A DNA stretch of 19,506 bases. It comes from Candidatus Segatella violae (GTDB lineage: Bacteria > Bacteroidota > Bacteroidia > Bacteroidales > Bacteroidaceae). The stretch is taken from NCBI GenBank assembly GCA_002440225.1, contig DJSH01000043.1, positions 30,085 to 49,590 on the forward strand, read 5' to 3'. This document shows positions 1 through 6,748 of the stretch, in pieces. The stretch's first letter is position 1. Each line of letters begins with the position of its first letter. The notes under the pieces were generated by a model, which was given only the letters and a program-made list of their open reading frames with translations, was not told the DNA's origin and made no database searches. The position numbers and the translations under genes are program-made.

Positions 1-1932
1 AAGAATATCTATGAGCTTCATGCCTTGAAGGTGACAACTACCACAGGTCGTGCTCCATTGGAGGGTGATGTAATCACCGATGCCAAGGACGAGTTCGACC
101 AGATGGGTTCTCCTGTTGTAAGCATGAAGATGAATACAGAGGGCGCACGCAAGTGGGCTCAGATGACCAAGGCCAACGTGGGCAAGGCTATCGCTATCGT
201 ATTGGATGGCGTGGTCTACTCTGCTCCTCGTGTCAATGGCGAGATTGATGGTGGTAGCTCTCAGATTTCTGGTAACTTCACTATCGAGGATACTAAGGAC
301 TTGGCCAACACCTTGAAGTCTGGTCGTATGCCAGCTCCTGCTCGTATCGTCCAGGAGGAGGTCGTAGGTCCTACCCTCGGTGCTCAGTCTATCCAGATGG
401 GTATCATCTCATTCGTAGTGGCTTTCGTGCTCTTGATGATTTACATGGTGATGATGTACAACATCATTCCTGGTATGATGGCTAACTTGGCTTTGCTCGT
501 CAATGTGTTCTTCACACTGGGTATCCTGACGTCCTTCCAAGCCGCATTGACCTTGCCTGGTCTTGCCGGTATGGTCTTGTCTCTGGGTACTGCCGTCGAT
601 GCTAACGTGCTTATCTATGAGCGCATCAAGGAGGAGCTTCGCTCTGGCAAGGGTATGAAGCAGGCTGTGGCTGCTGGTTACGGCAACGCTTTCTCTGCCA
701 TCTTCGACTCTAACTTGACTTCCTTGATTACAGGTGTCATCTTGCTCGTTACAGGTACTGGTCCTGTTCGTGGTTTCGCTACCACTTGGATCATCGGTAT
801 CATCGTGTCATTCTTCACAGCCGTGTTCTTGACTCGTTTGGTTTACGACTACAAGTTGAACCACGACAAGTGGATGCACTGCAAGTTTGATACTCCTATC
901 TCTCACAACTTGATGCAGGGTAAGAAGTACAAGTTCATGTCTATGTACAAGACTACCTTCACCATCACCATCATCGCTGCTGTCGTATTCATCGGTAGCT
1001 TCTTCGTGCGTGGCTTGAGCAAGAGCATCGACTTCACTGGTGGTCGCAACTACGTAGTTCAGTTCGAGAACCCAGTAGAGCCAGAGCAGATTCGCACAGT
1101 TCTTGGCGATGCGTTCGTCAATGCAGATGGAACAAAGGCTAACACAGGTGCCATAGCCATCGGTACAGATGGTAAGACCATCCGTATTTCTACCAACTAT
1201 ATGATTGAGAGCAACAGCCCTACCGTTGATGATGAGGCTGAGACTATCCTCTATACCGCTTTGAAGAAGGCTGGCTTGGTATCTCAGAAGAGTGTTGAGG
1301 CATTCAAGAACCCAGACGTTCGCCAGGGTGGTTCTATCATCAGTAGTACAAAGGTAGGTCCATCAGTGGCTAAGGACATAACGATGGGTGCCATCTACAG
1401 TGTGCTCTTCGCCTTGATTGCCATCTTCCTCTACATCTTGCTCCGTTTCCGCAACGTAGCATTCTCTGTAGGTTCTACCGTAGCTTTGGCATTCGATGCC
1501 TTGACCGTTATCGGTTTCTACTCACTCTTGTGGGGCATCGTTCCATTCTCATTGGAGATCGACCAGACCTTCATCGGTGCCATCCTGACCGTGGTAGGTT
1601 ACTCTATCAACGATAAGGTGGTTGTGTTCGACCGTATCCGTGAGAACTTGAAGTTGCATCCAAAGGGAGACCGCCAGCAGATCTTCAATGCATCTATCAA
1701 TGAGACCTTGGCACGTACCATCAATACCTCTACTTCTACATTGCTCGTGTTGCTCTGCATCTTCATCCTCGGTGGTGACAGCATCCGCAGCTTCGCATTC
1801 GCAATGATTCTCGGTGTCGTATTCGGTACCTTGTCATCTATCTTCATTGCATCTCCAATGGCTTACATCGTACTTGGTCGCAAAATCAAGGAGGAGGCTG
1901 CTGAGGAGGTTGCTGTAGCTGAAGTGAAGTAA
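1..1932 (+). CDS. secDF: SecDF protein-export fusion, 5' partial
   Basis: Integral inner-membrane subunit that assists the Sec translocon, using the proton gradient to pull exported proteins across. The frame is open from base 1, so the start lies upstream; the TTG at 25 is internal. What is left is the end of the SecD periplasmic region, the SecD membrane bundle (about bases 390-880) with the conserved motif VDANVLIYERIKEE near 595-636, then after a basic linker the SecF half: first span near 955-1010, the FTGG motif just after it, a periplasmic loop, and the SecF membrane bundle with SINDKVVVFDRIREN near 1603-1647. SecD and SecF are joined in one chain, as is common in Bacteroidetes, whereas E. 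coli has two genes. The tail is short and acidic. Two hairpins follow the stop. The family call is very secure. Confidence 0.97.
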   Translation, partial: KNIYELHALKVTTTTGRAPLEGDVITDAKDEFDQMGSPVVSMKMNTEGARKWAQMTKANVGKAIAIVLDGVVYSAPRVNGEIDGGSSQISGNFTIEDTKDLANTLKSGRMPAPARIVQEEVVGPTLGAQSIQMGIISFVVAFVLLMIYMVMMYNIIPGMMANLALLVNVFFTLGILTSFQAALTLPGLAGMVLSLGTAVDANVLIYERIKEELRSGKGMKQAVAAGYGNAFSAIFDSNLTSLITGVILLVTGTGPVRGFATTWIIGIIVSFFTAVFLTRLVYDYKLNHDKWMHCKFDTPISHNLMQGKKYKFMSMYKTTFTITIIAAVVFIGSFFVRGLSKSIDFTGGRNYVVQFENPVEPEQIRTVLGDAFVNADGTKANTGAIAIGTDGKTIRISTNYMIESNSPTVDDEAETILYTALKKAGLVSQKSVEAFKNPDVRQGGSIISSTKVGPSVAKDITMGAIYSVLFALIAIFLYILLRFRNVAFSVGSTVALAFDALTVIGFYSLLWGIVPFSLEIDQTFIGAILTVVGYSINDKVVVFDRIRENLKLHPKGDRQQIFNASINETLARTINTSTSTLLVLLCIFILGGDSIRSFAFAMILGVVFGTLSSIFIASPMAYIVLGRKIKEEAAEEVAVAEVK

Positions 1933-1944
1933 TATGGAAATCAT

Positions 1945-1977
1945 CTTTCTTTATCCGATTCGTTCGGATAAAGAAAG
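1945..1977 (+). terminator. Perfect 14-bp hairpin after secDF
   Basis: Arms 1945-1958 and 1964-1977 are exact reverse complements (CTTTCTTTATCCGA) with a 5-nt loop. It begins 12 nt after the secDF stop. No T-run follows, so it may protect the 3' end of the mRNA rather than terminate; the next hairpin at 2002-2040 is the better terminator. Confidence 0.45.
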
Positions 1978-2001
1978 GTATACATATTTATAATATAACA
2001 A

Positions 2002-2040
2002 AAAGGTCGCTCCTCGTAAGAGAAGCGACCTTTGTTTTTA
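2002..2040. terminator. Bidirectional terminator between secDF and tRNA-Arg
   Basis: Stem AAAGGTCGCT (2002-2011) pairs with AGCGACCTTT (2024-2033); after one mismatch three inner pairs close a GTAA tetraloop. T-rich sequence follows on the plus strand and an A-run precedes it, so it can stop secDF (+) and also tRNA-Arg (-), whose 3' end is 2 nt away. Confidence 0.85.
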
Positions 2041-2042
2041 GG

Positions 2043-2114
2043 TGGTCCCACCGAGAATCGAACTCGGATCAAAGGTTTAGGAAACCTCCGTTCTATCCGT
2101 TAAACTATGGGACC
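2043..2114 (-). tRNA. tRNA-Arg (anticodon CCT)
   Basis: Folds on the minus strand into a full cloverleaf: acceptor GGTCCCA/TGGGACC, D stem GTTT/GAAC, anticodon stem GAGGT/ACCTT with loop TTCCTAA (anticodon CCT, reads AGG), and T stem CCGAG/CTCGG around TTCGATT. The discriminator base is A, and the following bases are CCT, so the CCA end is not encoded and must be added after transcription. It has its own promoter at 2131-2161 and shares the terminator at 2002-2040 with secDF. Confidence 0.96.
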
Positions 2115-2130
2115 AACGTAAAACTGACTG

Positions 2131-2161
2131 CAAAGATACATCAAATCATTGACACGACAAA
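2131..2161 (-). promoter_or_regulatory. Promoter of tRNA-Arg
   Basis: Read on the minus strand: TTTG (2158-2161), exactly 19 nt, then TATCTTTG (2131-2138). This fits the known Bacteroidetes housekeeping promoter. The start of transcription would fall near 2124, about 10 nt before the mature tRNA. Confidence 0.85.
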
Positions 2162-2171
2162 ATAATTAGCT

Positions 2172-3101
2172 ATGTTTTTATCTCTTCTTTTGTCAACTTT
2201 GCTCACTTTTGTGGAGTTGAACTGCGAGAATCTCTTCGATATGAGGCACGATTCGCTCAAAAACGACATGGAGTTTATGCCCGAGGGCACTTATAAGTGG
2301 ACGCCTTATCGCTATTGGACCAAGTTGAATCACATCGGTCAGGAACTCATTGCCCAGTCGGAACCGTTGCCCGACTTGGTGGCGATGTGCGAGGTGGAGA
2401 ACGATACCGTGATGTTCGACCTCACCAAGCGTTCCTTGTTGCGTGAGGCAGGTTATGAATATGTGATGACCGATTCGCCCGATGAGCGAGGCATCGATGT
2501 CGCCTTGATGTACCAACCGGCATCCTTCCTGCTGCTATATTCCCATTCCATCCGCATCCGTCCGTTGCCCGATACCCGTCCTACGCGTGACATTCTCTAT
2601 GCCAAGGGCGTGGTGAGGAGCGACGACACGCTCCATGTCTTTGTGGTTCATGCTCCTAGTAGGCGTGGAGGCGAGGAGGCATCCCGCCCTTATCGTTTGC
2701 ATGTGGCAGAGCAACTGGCGATGGCGGTGGATTCAGTCTACGCCCTCCAACCTGCGGCTAAGATTGTGGTGGCAGGTGATTTCAACGACTATGCCGACTC
2801 GCCAGCCTTGAAACTTCTCTATCAGCATCGCCTTTCCAATATCTCGGCGCAGGCGCAAGGCAGCAATGGTGCCAAGGGCACTTATCGTTGGCATGGGGAG
2901 TGGAGAAGCATAGACCAGATGCTCGTGAGCCCGTCTTTGGCTGAGGATTTGAAGTCGTGTGTGATAGGCGACCAGAAATTTCTGTTGGAGGATGACGAGA
3001 AATATGGCGGCGTAAAACCATGGCGCACTTATCTGGGACCTCGTTACCTAGGTGGCTTCAGCGACCATCTGCCCTTGGTGGCACGATTCTCTCTCAAATG
3101 A
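2172..3101 (+). CDS. Endonuclease/exonuclease/phosphatase-fold protein
   Basis: A 309-residue metal-dependent phosphoesterase-fold protein. The motifs of the family are in order: ELNCENLFD at 15-23 (metal-binding Asn/Glu), CEVEN at 73-77, GIDVALMY at 107-114, VVHAPS at 158-163, GDFNDY at 202-207 and SDHLP at 297-301 (the catalytic Asp-His pair). The substrate cannot be read from sequence; relatives cleave DNA, phosphoinositides or other phosphodiesters. The first 14 residues are hydrophobic and could be a signal or anchor, but the first strand of the fold begins at once, so export is uncertain. The ATG at 2172 is the only plausible start; the divergent tRNA-Arg promoter ends just upstream. 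No clear TTTG/TAnnTTTG promoter was found for this gene. Confidence 0.88.
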   Translation: MFLSLLLSTLLTFVELNCENLFDMRHDSLKNDMEFMPEGTYKWTPYRYWTKLNHIGQELIAQSEPLPDLVAMCEVENDTVMFDLTKRSLLREAGYEYVMTDSPDERGIDVALMYQPASFLLLYSHSIRIRPLPDTRPTRDILYAKGVVRSDDTLHVFVVHAPSRRGGEEASRPYRLHVAEQLAMAVDSVYALQPAAKIVVAGDFNDYADSPALKLLYQHRLSNISAQAQGSNGAKGTYRWHGEWRSIDQMLVSPSLAEDLKSCVIGDQKFLLEDDEKYGGVKPWRTYLGPRYLGGFSDHLPLVARFSLK

Positions 3102-3103
3102 TT

Positions 3104-3129
3104 ACACCTTATTATATATATAGGGGTGT
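3104..3129 (+). repeat. ACACC(TA)n hairpin/repeat element
   Basis: ACACC (3104-3108) and GGTGT (3125-3129) bracket a TA-rich centre. The core ACCTTATTATATATATAGG (3106-3124) occurs again exactly at 15548-15566, and a close relative lies reversed at 4881-4898 upstream of fabI. It could be a weak terminator of the upstream gene or a recurring intergenic element. Confidence 0.4.
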
Positions 3130-3209
3130 GTGATATGATTATGCATCATGGCGTGCAATATTTCAGACGGCACCTCGTTTATATAGTATAAATTTAGAAA
3201 GTGAACTAT

Positions 3210-3911
3210 ATGACAAAGAAAAGAAACGTATTGTTCATCATGCTCTTGCTGCTGGTTTGTAGCATGGTGAAGGCACAGGAAGAAAGCCCTGTGGGTAAAT
3301 TCTCCGCAATAGCTCGTCTTGGCGTGACGATAGCCAATCTGAGTGGTAATAAGATAGTTGCTAATGGTGGCGACCTGGATTCAAAAAACAAGGTGGGCTT
3401 TCTGGGAGGGGCTGATGTGGAATATCGTGTGTCCAAAGACTTGGCTGTAGGCTTGGGTGTGTACTCTGCCCAGCAAGGTTTTCGCTATCCCGATTTCTCT
3501 ACGCCTTCTCCAAAGAATGATGTGCCTACATCGGTAGGTTATCACGACTATCATGTCAACCTCCATTTCCTCAACGTTCCCCTCTATGTAAAGGGGTATC
3601 TCTTCGATGGCTTTGCCGTGATGACGGGCTTGCAGGCAGGCTTCTTTATCAATAGCAAGGAATCTTTCGAGGCTACGGAGATGACTAGCAACAAGGATGG
3701 CTCCACAACATACGGCGAGACCACATCCTACAAAGGCGATTACGACTGCAAGAAGATGGACTGGTCTATCCCTGTGGGCATTTCCTACGAGTATATGAAT
3801 GTGATACTCGATGCTCGTTATCATTTCGGCTTGACCAATATCTCAAAGACAGATGTGAGCATGAAGAACAAGACCTTCACCGTGACGGTGGGTTATCGTT
3901 TCCCGCTCTAG
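3210..3911 (+). CDS. Outer-membrane beta-barrel protein (porin-like)
   Basis: A 233-residue exported protein of the small outer-membrane beta-barrel type common in Bacteroidetes. The signal peptide is clear: MTKKRN, a leucine-rich core, then cleavage near VKA|QEE (about residue 23). The rest alternates polar and hydrophobic residues in barrel-like strands, with aromatic-ended strands such as YHDYHVNLHFLNVPLYVKGYL and a final strand ending VTVGYRFPL, typical of insertion by the BAM machinery. I chose the ATG at 3210 over the GTG at 3201 because it starts the signal peptide directly. No specific ligand or function can be named. It is a single gene, convergent with fabI, and ends at a shared terminator. 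Confidence 0.8.
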   Translation: MTKKRNVLFIMLLLLVCSMVKAQEESPVGKFSAIARLGVTIANLSGNKIVANGGDLDSKNKVGFLGGADVEYRVSKDLAVGLGVYSAQQGFRYPDFSTPSPKNDVPTSVGYHDYHVNLHFLNVPLYVKGYLFDGFAVMTGLQAGFFINSKESFEATEMTSNKDGSTTYGETTSYKGDYDCKKMDWSIPVGISYEYMNVILDARYHFGLTNISKTDVSMKNKTFTVTVGYRFPL

Positions 3912-3925
3912 AAAATATAACAAAC

Positions 3926-3968
3926 AAAAAAGGTACGCATCCAAAGATGTAGGATGCGTACCTTTTTT
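3926..3968. terminator. Strong bidirectional terminator
   Basis: A 17-bp perfect stem (3926-3942 with 3952-3968; core GGTACGCATCC) and a 9-nt loop, flanked by A6 and T6. It lies between the convergent beta-barrel gene and fabI and can serve both. Confidence 0.92.
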
Positions 3969-3988
3969 ATGATATAATCAGGATGATA

Positions 3989-4846
3989 TTATCCGTAGAT
4001 TACCTTGCCGTTCTCGTCCTCGTATGGCTCCATAGACTTAGCATACTGGTTCATGGCACGGAGGCTCATACCCATGGATGAGAAACCACCATCGTGGAAG
4101 AGGTTCTGCATGGTCACCTTGCGGGTGAAATCAGAGAACATCATTACGCAGTAGTTAGCGCAATCCTCAGCAACTGCATTGCCGAGTGGAGACATCTTGT
4201 CGGCGAAGTCCATCATGTTCTCGATGTCCTTGATACCCTTGCCAGCTGTTGTGGCAGTAGGACTCTGAGAGATGGTGTTGATGCGGACGTGCTTCTCACG
4301 ACCGTAGATGTAACCGAAGCTGCGGGCGATGCTCTCCAGCATGCTCTTGGCATCAGCCATATCGTTGTAACCGAAGAATGTGCGCTGAGAAGCCACGTAG
4401 GTGAGGGCTACTACGGAACCCCACTCGTTGATGGCATCCAACTTCTTGGCTACCTGCAACATCTTGTGGAAAGAGATGGCGGAGATGTCGAGCGTCTTAT
4501 TCAAATAATTGTAGTCGAGGTCATCGTATGTACGATGCTTACGAACGTTAGGGCTCATGGCAACGGAGTGGAGCACGAAGTCGATCTTTCCGCCCAACTT
4601 CTCCTGAGCCTCAGTGAATACCTTTTCCAAGTCCTCAACGCTAGTCGCATCAGCTGCGATGATAGGAGCGTTGATTTGTTCAGCGAGCTTATCCAGCGTA
4701 CCCATACGCAAAGCCATAGCTGTGTTGCTGAGTGCGATGGTAGCACCCTCTTCAGCAGCCTTAACGGCTACTTTCCAAGCGATAGAATCCTCATTGAGGG
4801 CACCGAAGATGATGCCACGCTTGCCTTTTAACAAATTGTGAGTCAT
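3989..4846 (-). CDS. fabI: Enoyl-[acyl-carrier-protein] reductase FabI
   Basis: NAD(P)H-dependent reductase for the last step of each fatty-acid elongation round (type II synthesis, cytoplasm); also the triclosan target in species that carry it. It is a short-chain dehydrogenase fold of 285 residues, a little longer than the 262 of E. coli. Visible features: N-terminal nucleotide-binding segment GALNEDSIAW (15-24), the HSVAM loop (93-97), Tyr150, and the FabI-type catalytic Tyr160-x6-Lys167 (YNDMADAK), not the Tyr-x3-Lys of ordinary dehydrogenases. SPTATTAGKGI follows as the substrate-loop region. The C-terminal extension (YEDENGKVIYG) is acidic. It stands alone with its own probable promoter at 4938-4969. 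Confidence 0.95.
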   Translation of the reverse strand: MTHNLLKGKRGIIFGALNEDSIAWKVAVKAAEEGATIALSNTAMALRMGTLDKLAEQINAPIIAADATSVEDLEKVFTEAQEKLGGKIDFVLHSVAMSPNVRKHRTYDDLDYNYLNKTLDISAISFHKMLQVAKKLDAINEWGSVVALTYVASQRTFFGYNDMADAKSMLESIARSFGYIYGREKHVRINTISQSPTATTAGKGIKDIENMMDFADKMSPLGNAVAEDCANYCVMMFSDFTRKVTMQNLFHDGGFSSMGMSLRAMNQYAKSMEPYEDENGKVIYG

Positions 4847-4937
4847 TGTTATCTTAATACTTTTGTTTATACTAACGGCGCTATATATATTAAGGTGTAA
4901 AACCGTATGTTTTCACCATTGCCGTCGAAATCGTGCG

Positions 4938-4969
4938 CAAAATTACGAAAAATGTGCAATATACGCAAG
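4938..4969 (-). promoter_or_regulatory. Probable fabI promoter
   Basis: On the minus strand TAATTTTG (4938-4945) is a perfect -7 box. CTTG (4966-4969) lies 20 nt upstream, a three-of-four match to TTTG. The leader to the fabI ATG would be about 85 nt and contains the reversed TA-rich element at 4881-4898. Confidence 0.55.
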
Positions 4970-5068
4970 TATTTTAACTAAAAACTATCGTAAACGTTAT
5001 CTTTTTTGTGGTAAGTCAAGCCTGGATTGAAGCTCTTTACTCTGTGTTTTCTTGCTTGTTTCAGGTCG

Positions 5069-5113
5069 ATAACTTGCCAAAATCTTTAAAAAAACACAAT
5101 TTTGGCAAGTTAT
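5069..5113. repeat. 15-bp inverted repeat before DUF234-type ATPase
   Basis: ATAACTTGCCAAAAT at 5069-5083 is matched exactly by its reverse complement at 5099-5113, with a 15-nt A-rich spacer. Its right arm ends 15 nt before the ATG at 5129, just upstream of the AAAGGA ribosome site (5117-5122). It may be an operator (arm centres 30 bp apart, about three turns) or an mRNA hairpin that controls translation. Confidence 0.8.
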
Positions 5114-5128
5114 TTTAAAGGAATGCTC

Positions 5129-6550
5129 ATGGAAAAACTGATTGGTAGGAAACAGGAACGGGCTAAGTTACAGGCTTGTATGGAGTCTGGTCGCTCCGAG
5201 TTGGTCGTTGTTTATGGACGAAGACGTATAGGAAAGACGTTTTTGGTAAGGCGTTTTTTCAAGGATAACTATGCTTTTTCTTTTGTAGGAAAGCATGAGA
5301 TGGGGCGTGAGATGCAATTGTCGGAGTTTGCAAAGGCTTTGCAACAATATTCTAGGTCAGCTTTTGTCCCAGTCTTCAAGTCATGGACTGAAGCTTTTGA
5401 TGCCCTTCAAAAGTATCTGGAAACATGTAGGCAGAAAGGTAAGAAGGTTGTCTTCTTCGATGAGATGCCTTGGATGGACACCCCCAAGTCTGATTTTGTA
5501 ATGGCATTGGAAAACTTTTGGAACGGTTGGGCTAACATGCGCGATGACATCCTTTTTGTGGCTTGTGGCTCCGCTACTTCATGGATGGTGGATAAGCTAC
5601 TTCATAACCAGGGAGGTCTCTGCAATCGTATTACGCAGAAGATTTATCTGCGTCCATTCAATCTCAATGAGACGGAACAATATCTAGATGAAAAGCATTT
5701 CGGTTGGAACCATTATCAGATATCCCAGTGCTATATGATATTGGGAGGTGTTCCTTTTTATCTCACCCTCCTTAACCCCAAGCTCTCGTTGCTCACCAAT
5801 ATAGACGAACTGTTCTTTGCTGATGCTCATGCCTTGTTGCGAATGGAATATAATGAGCTTTATGGCACGTTGTTCAAACGACCAGAAAACTACCTTGCTG
5901 TCATCAGAGTTCTCGTGGAGCGTAAGGAAGGATTCACTCGCAAGGAAATAAGTGACAAGACCAAGTTGGGCGGAGCGGCACTTACGAAAATCCTTACCGA
6001 TTTGGAGCAATGTGATTTCATCTTGCCATACGCCCGTTATGGTAATGCCAAGAACAATACGATTTATCGTATCAAGGACTTTTACACCTTATTTTATTAT
6101 AAGTATGTAAACGGAGTAGATACGAAAGATCCGCATCGTTGGACCCATCTCTCTTCTACCCCGCAGGTGGCCAGTTGGCAAGGCTTTAGCTTTGGGCTCT
6201 TGTGCCTTCTTCATTTGGAAGAGATTAAAAAGGCGTTGGGCATTGACAGAATCCTGAATGATGCCAGTGCTTGGCGTAGCAAACAGACCGACAGAAACAT
6301 GCAGATAGACCTTGTGATAGAGCGTGCAGACCATAACATCAATCTCTGTGAGATGAAGTTCTCGTCGGGTATGTATGCGATAGACAAGGATTATGAGCAA
6401 AAGTTGAGGGAGTGGATGTCCATCTTCCAGGCAGAGACCAAGACTCGTTGCAGCACTCGCATCACGATGGTAACCACTTATGGCGTTTTGCAGAACAAGC
6501 ATTCTGGTATTGTAAATGATGAGGTCGTGCTGGATGCCTTGTTTGCTTGA
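5129..6550 (+). CDS. AAA ATPase with DUF234-like C-terminus
   Basis: A 473-residue predicted ATP-binding protein of the 'archaeal ATPase' plus DUF234 type. Walker A is GRRRIGKT (30-37), Walker B VVFFDE (107-112), followed by MPW as usual in the family. A winged-helix-like segment lies in the middle (GFTRKEISDKTKLGGAALTKIL). The C-terminus has the PD-(D/E)XK nuclease pattern: D394 in QIDLV, then E408 and K410 in CEMKFS. Family members are widespread in archaea and anaerobes, but their job is not settled. I chose the ATG at 5129 because AAAGGA lies 6 nt before it; the ATG at 5123 would touch that site and the TTG at 5102 lies inside the inverted repeat. It is a single gene flanked by two different perfect inverted repeats, which suggests an accessory module. 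Confidence 0.85.
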   Translation: MEKLIGRKQERAKLQACMESGRSELVVVYGRRRIGKTFLVRRFFKDNYAFSFVGKHEMGREMQLSEFAKALQQYSRSAFVPVFKSWTEAFDALQKYLETCRQKGKKVVFFDEMPWMDTPKSDFVMALENFWNGWANMRDDILFVACGSATSWMVDKLLHNQGGLCNRITQKIYLRPFNLNETEQYLDEKHFGWNHYQISQCYMILGGVPFYLTLLNPKLSLLTNIDELFFADAHALLRMEYNELYGTLFKRPENYLAVIRVLVERKEGFTRKEISDKTKLGGAALTKILTDLEQCDFILPYARYGNAKNNTIYRIKDFYTLFYYKYVNGVDTKDPHRWTHLSSTPQVASWQGFSFGLLCLLHLEEIKKALGIDRILNDASAWRSKQTDRNMQIDLVIERADHNINLCEMKFSSGMYAIDKDYEQKLREWMSIFQAETKTRCSTRITMVTTYGVLQNKHSGIVNDEVVLDALFA

Positions 6551-6562
6551 TGCTAACGATTT

Positions 6563-6609
6563 TATGCAATATTGCTGCAAAAAAGTTGTTTTTGCAGCAA
6601 TATTGCATA
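6563..6609. repeat. Perfect 21-bp inverted repeat after ATPase gene
   Basis: Arms 6563-6583 and 6589-6609 match without error around a 5-nt loop (AGTTG). Each arm itself holds the 10-bp palindrome GCAATATTGC. It begins 12 nt after the ATPase stop. No T-run follows on the plus strand, so it is not a standard terminator. Confidence 0.85.
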
Positions 6610-6636
6610 CCAAAAGTGTTAAATTCTGACTTTTAT

Positions 6637-6651
6637 TGCATATTAAATGCA
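6637..6651. promoter_or_regulatory. Palindrome upstream of susC promoter
   Basis: TGCAT-ATTAA-ATGCA is an interrupted palindrome centred about 24 bp upstream of the -33 box of susC. Its position fits an activator site, but this is inference from placement alone. Confidence 0.35.
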
Positions 6652-6667
6652 TTTTTCTTTCAAAATA

Positions 6668-6699
6668 TTTGCAAATATCCGTAAAAAGCTTTAATTTTG
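6668..6699 (+). promoter_or_regulatory. Promoter of susC-susD
   Basis: TTTG (6668-6671), 20 nt, then TAATTTTG (6692-6699): a full match to the Bacteroidetes promoter. Transcription should start near 6706, giving a leader of about 43 nt to the susC ATG at 6749. Confidence 0.85.
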
Positions 6700-6748
6700 C
6701 AACCGATTATTATAAATTTATAAATTTTATCTAATAAAGAGAGAGATT

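Noticed and set aside
4094..4831. Long plus-strand frame antisense to fabI (245 codons)
   Set aside because: It mirrors the codon structure of fabI, has no recognisable domain and no promoter; a shadow of a certain gene.
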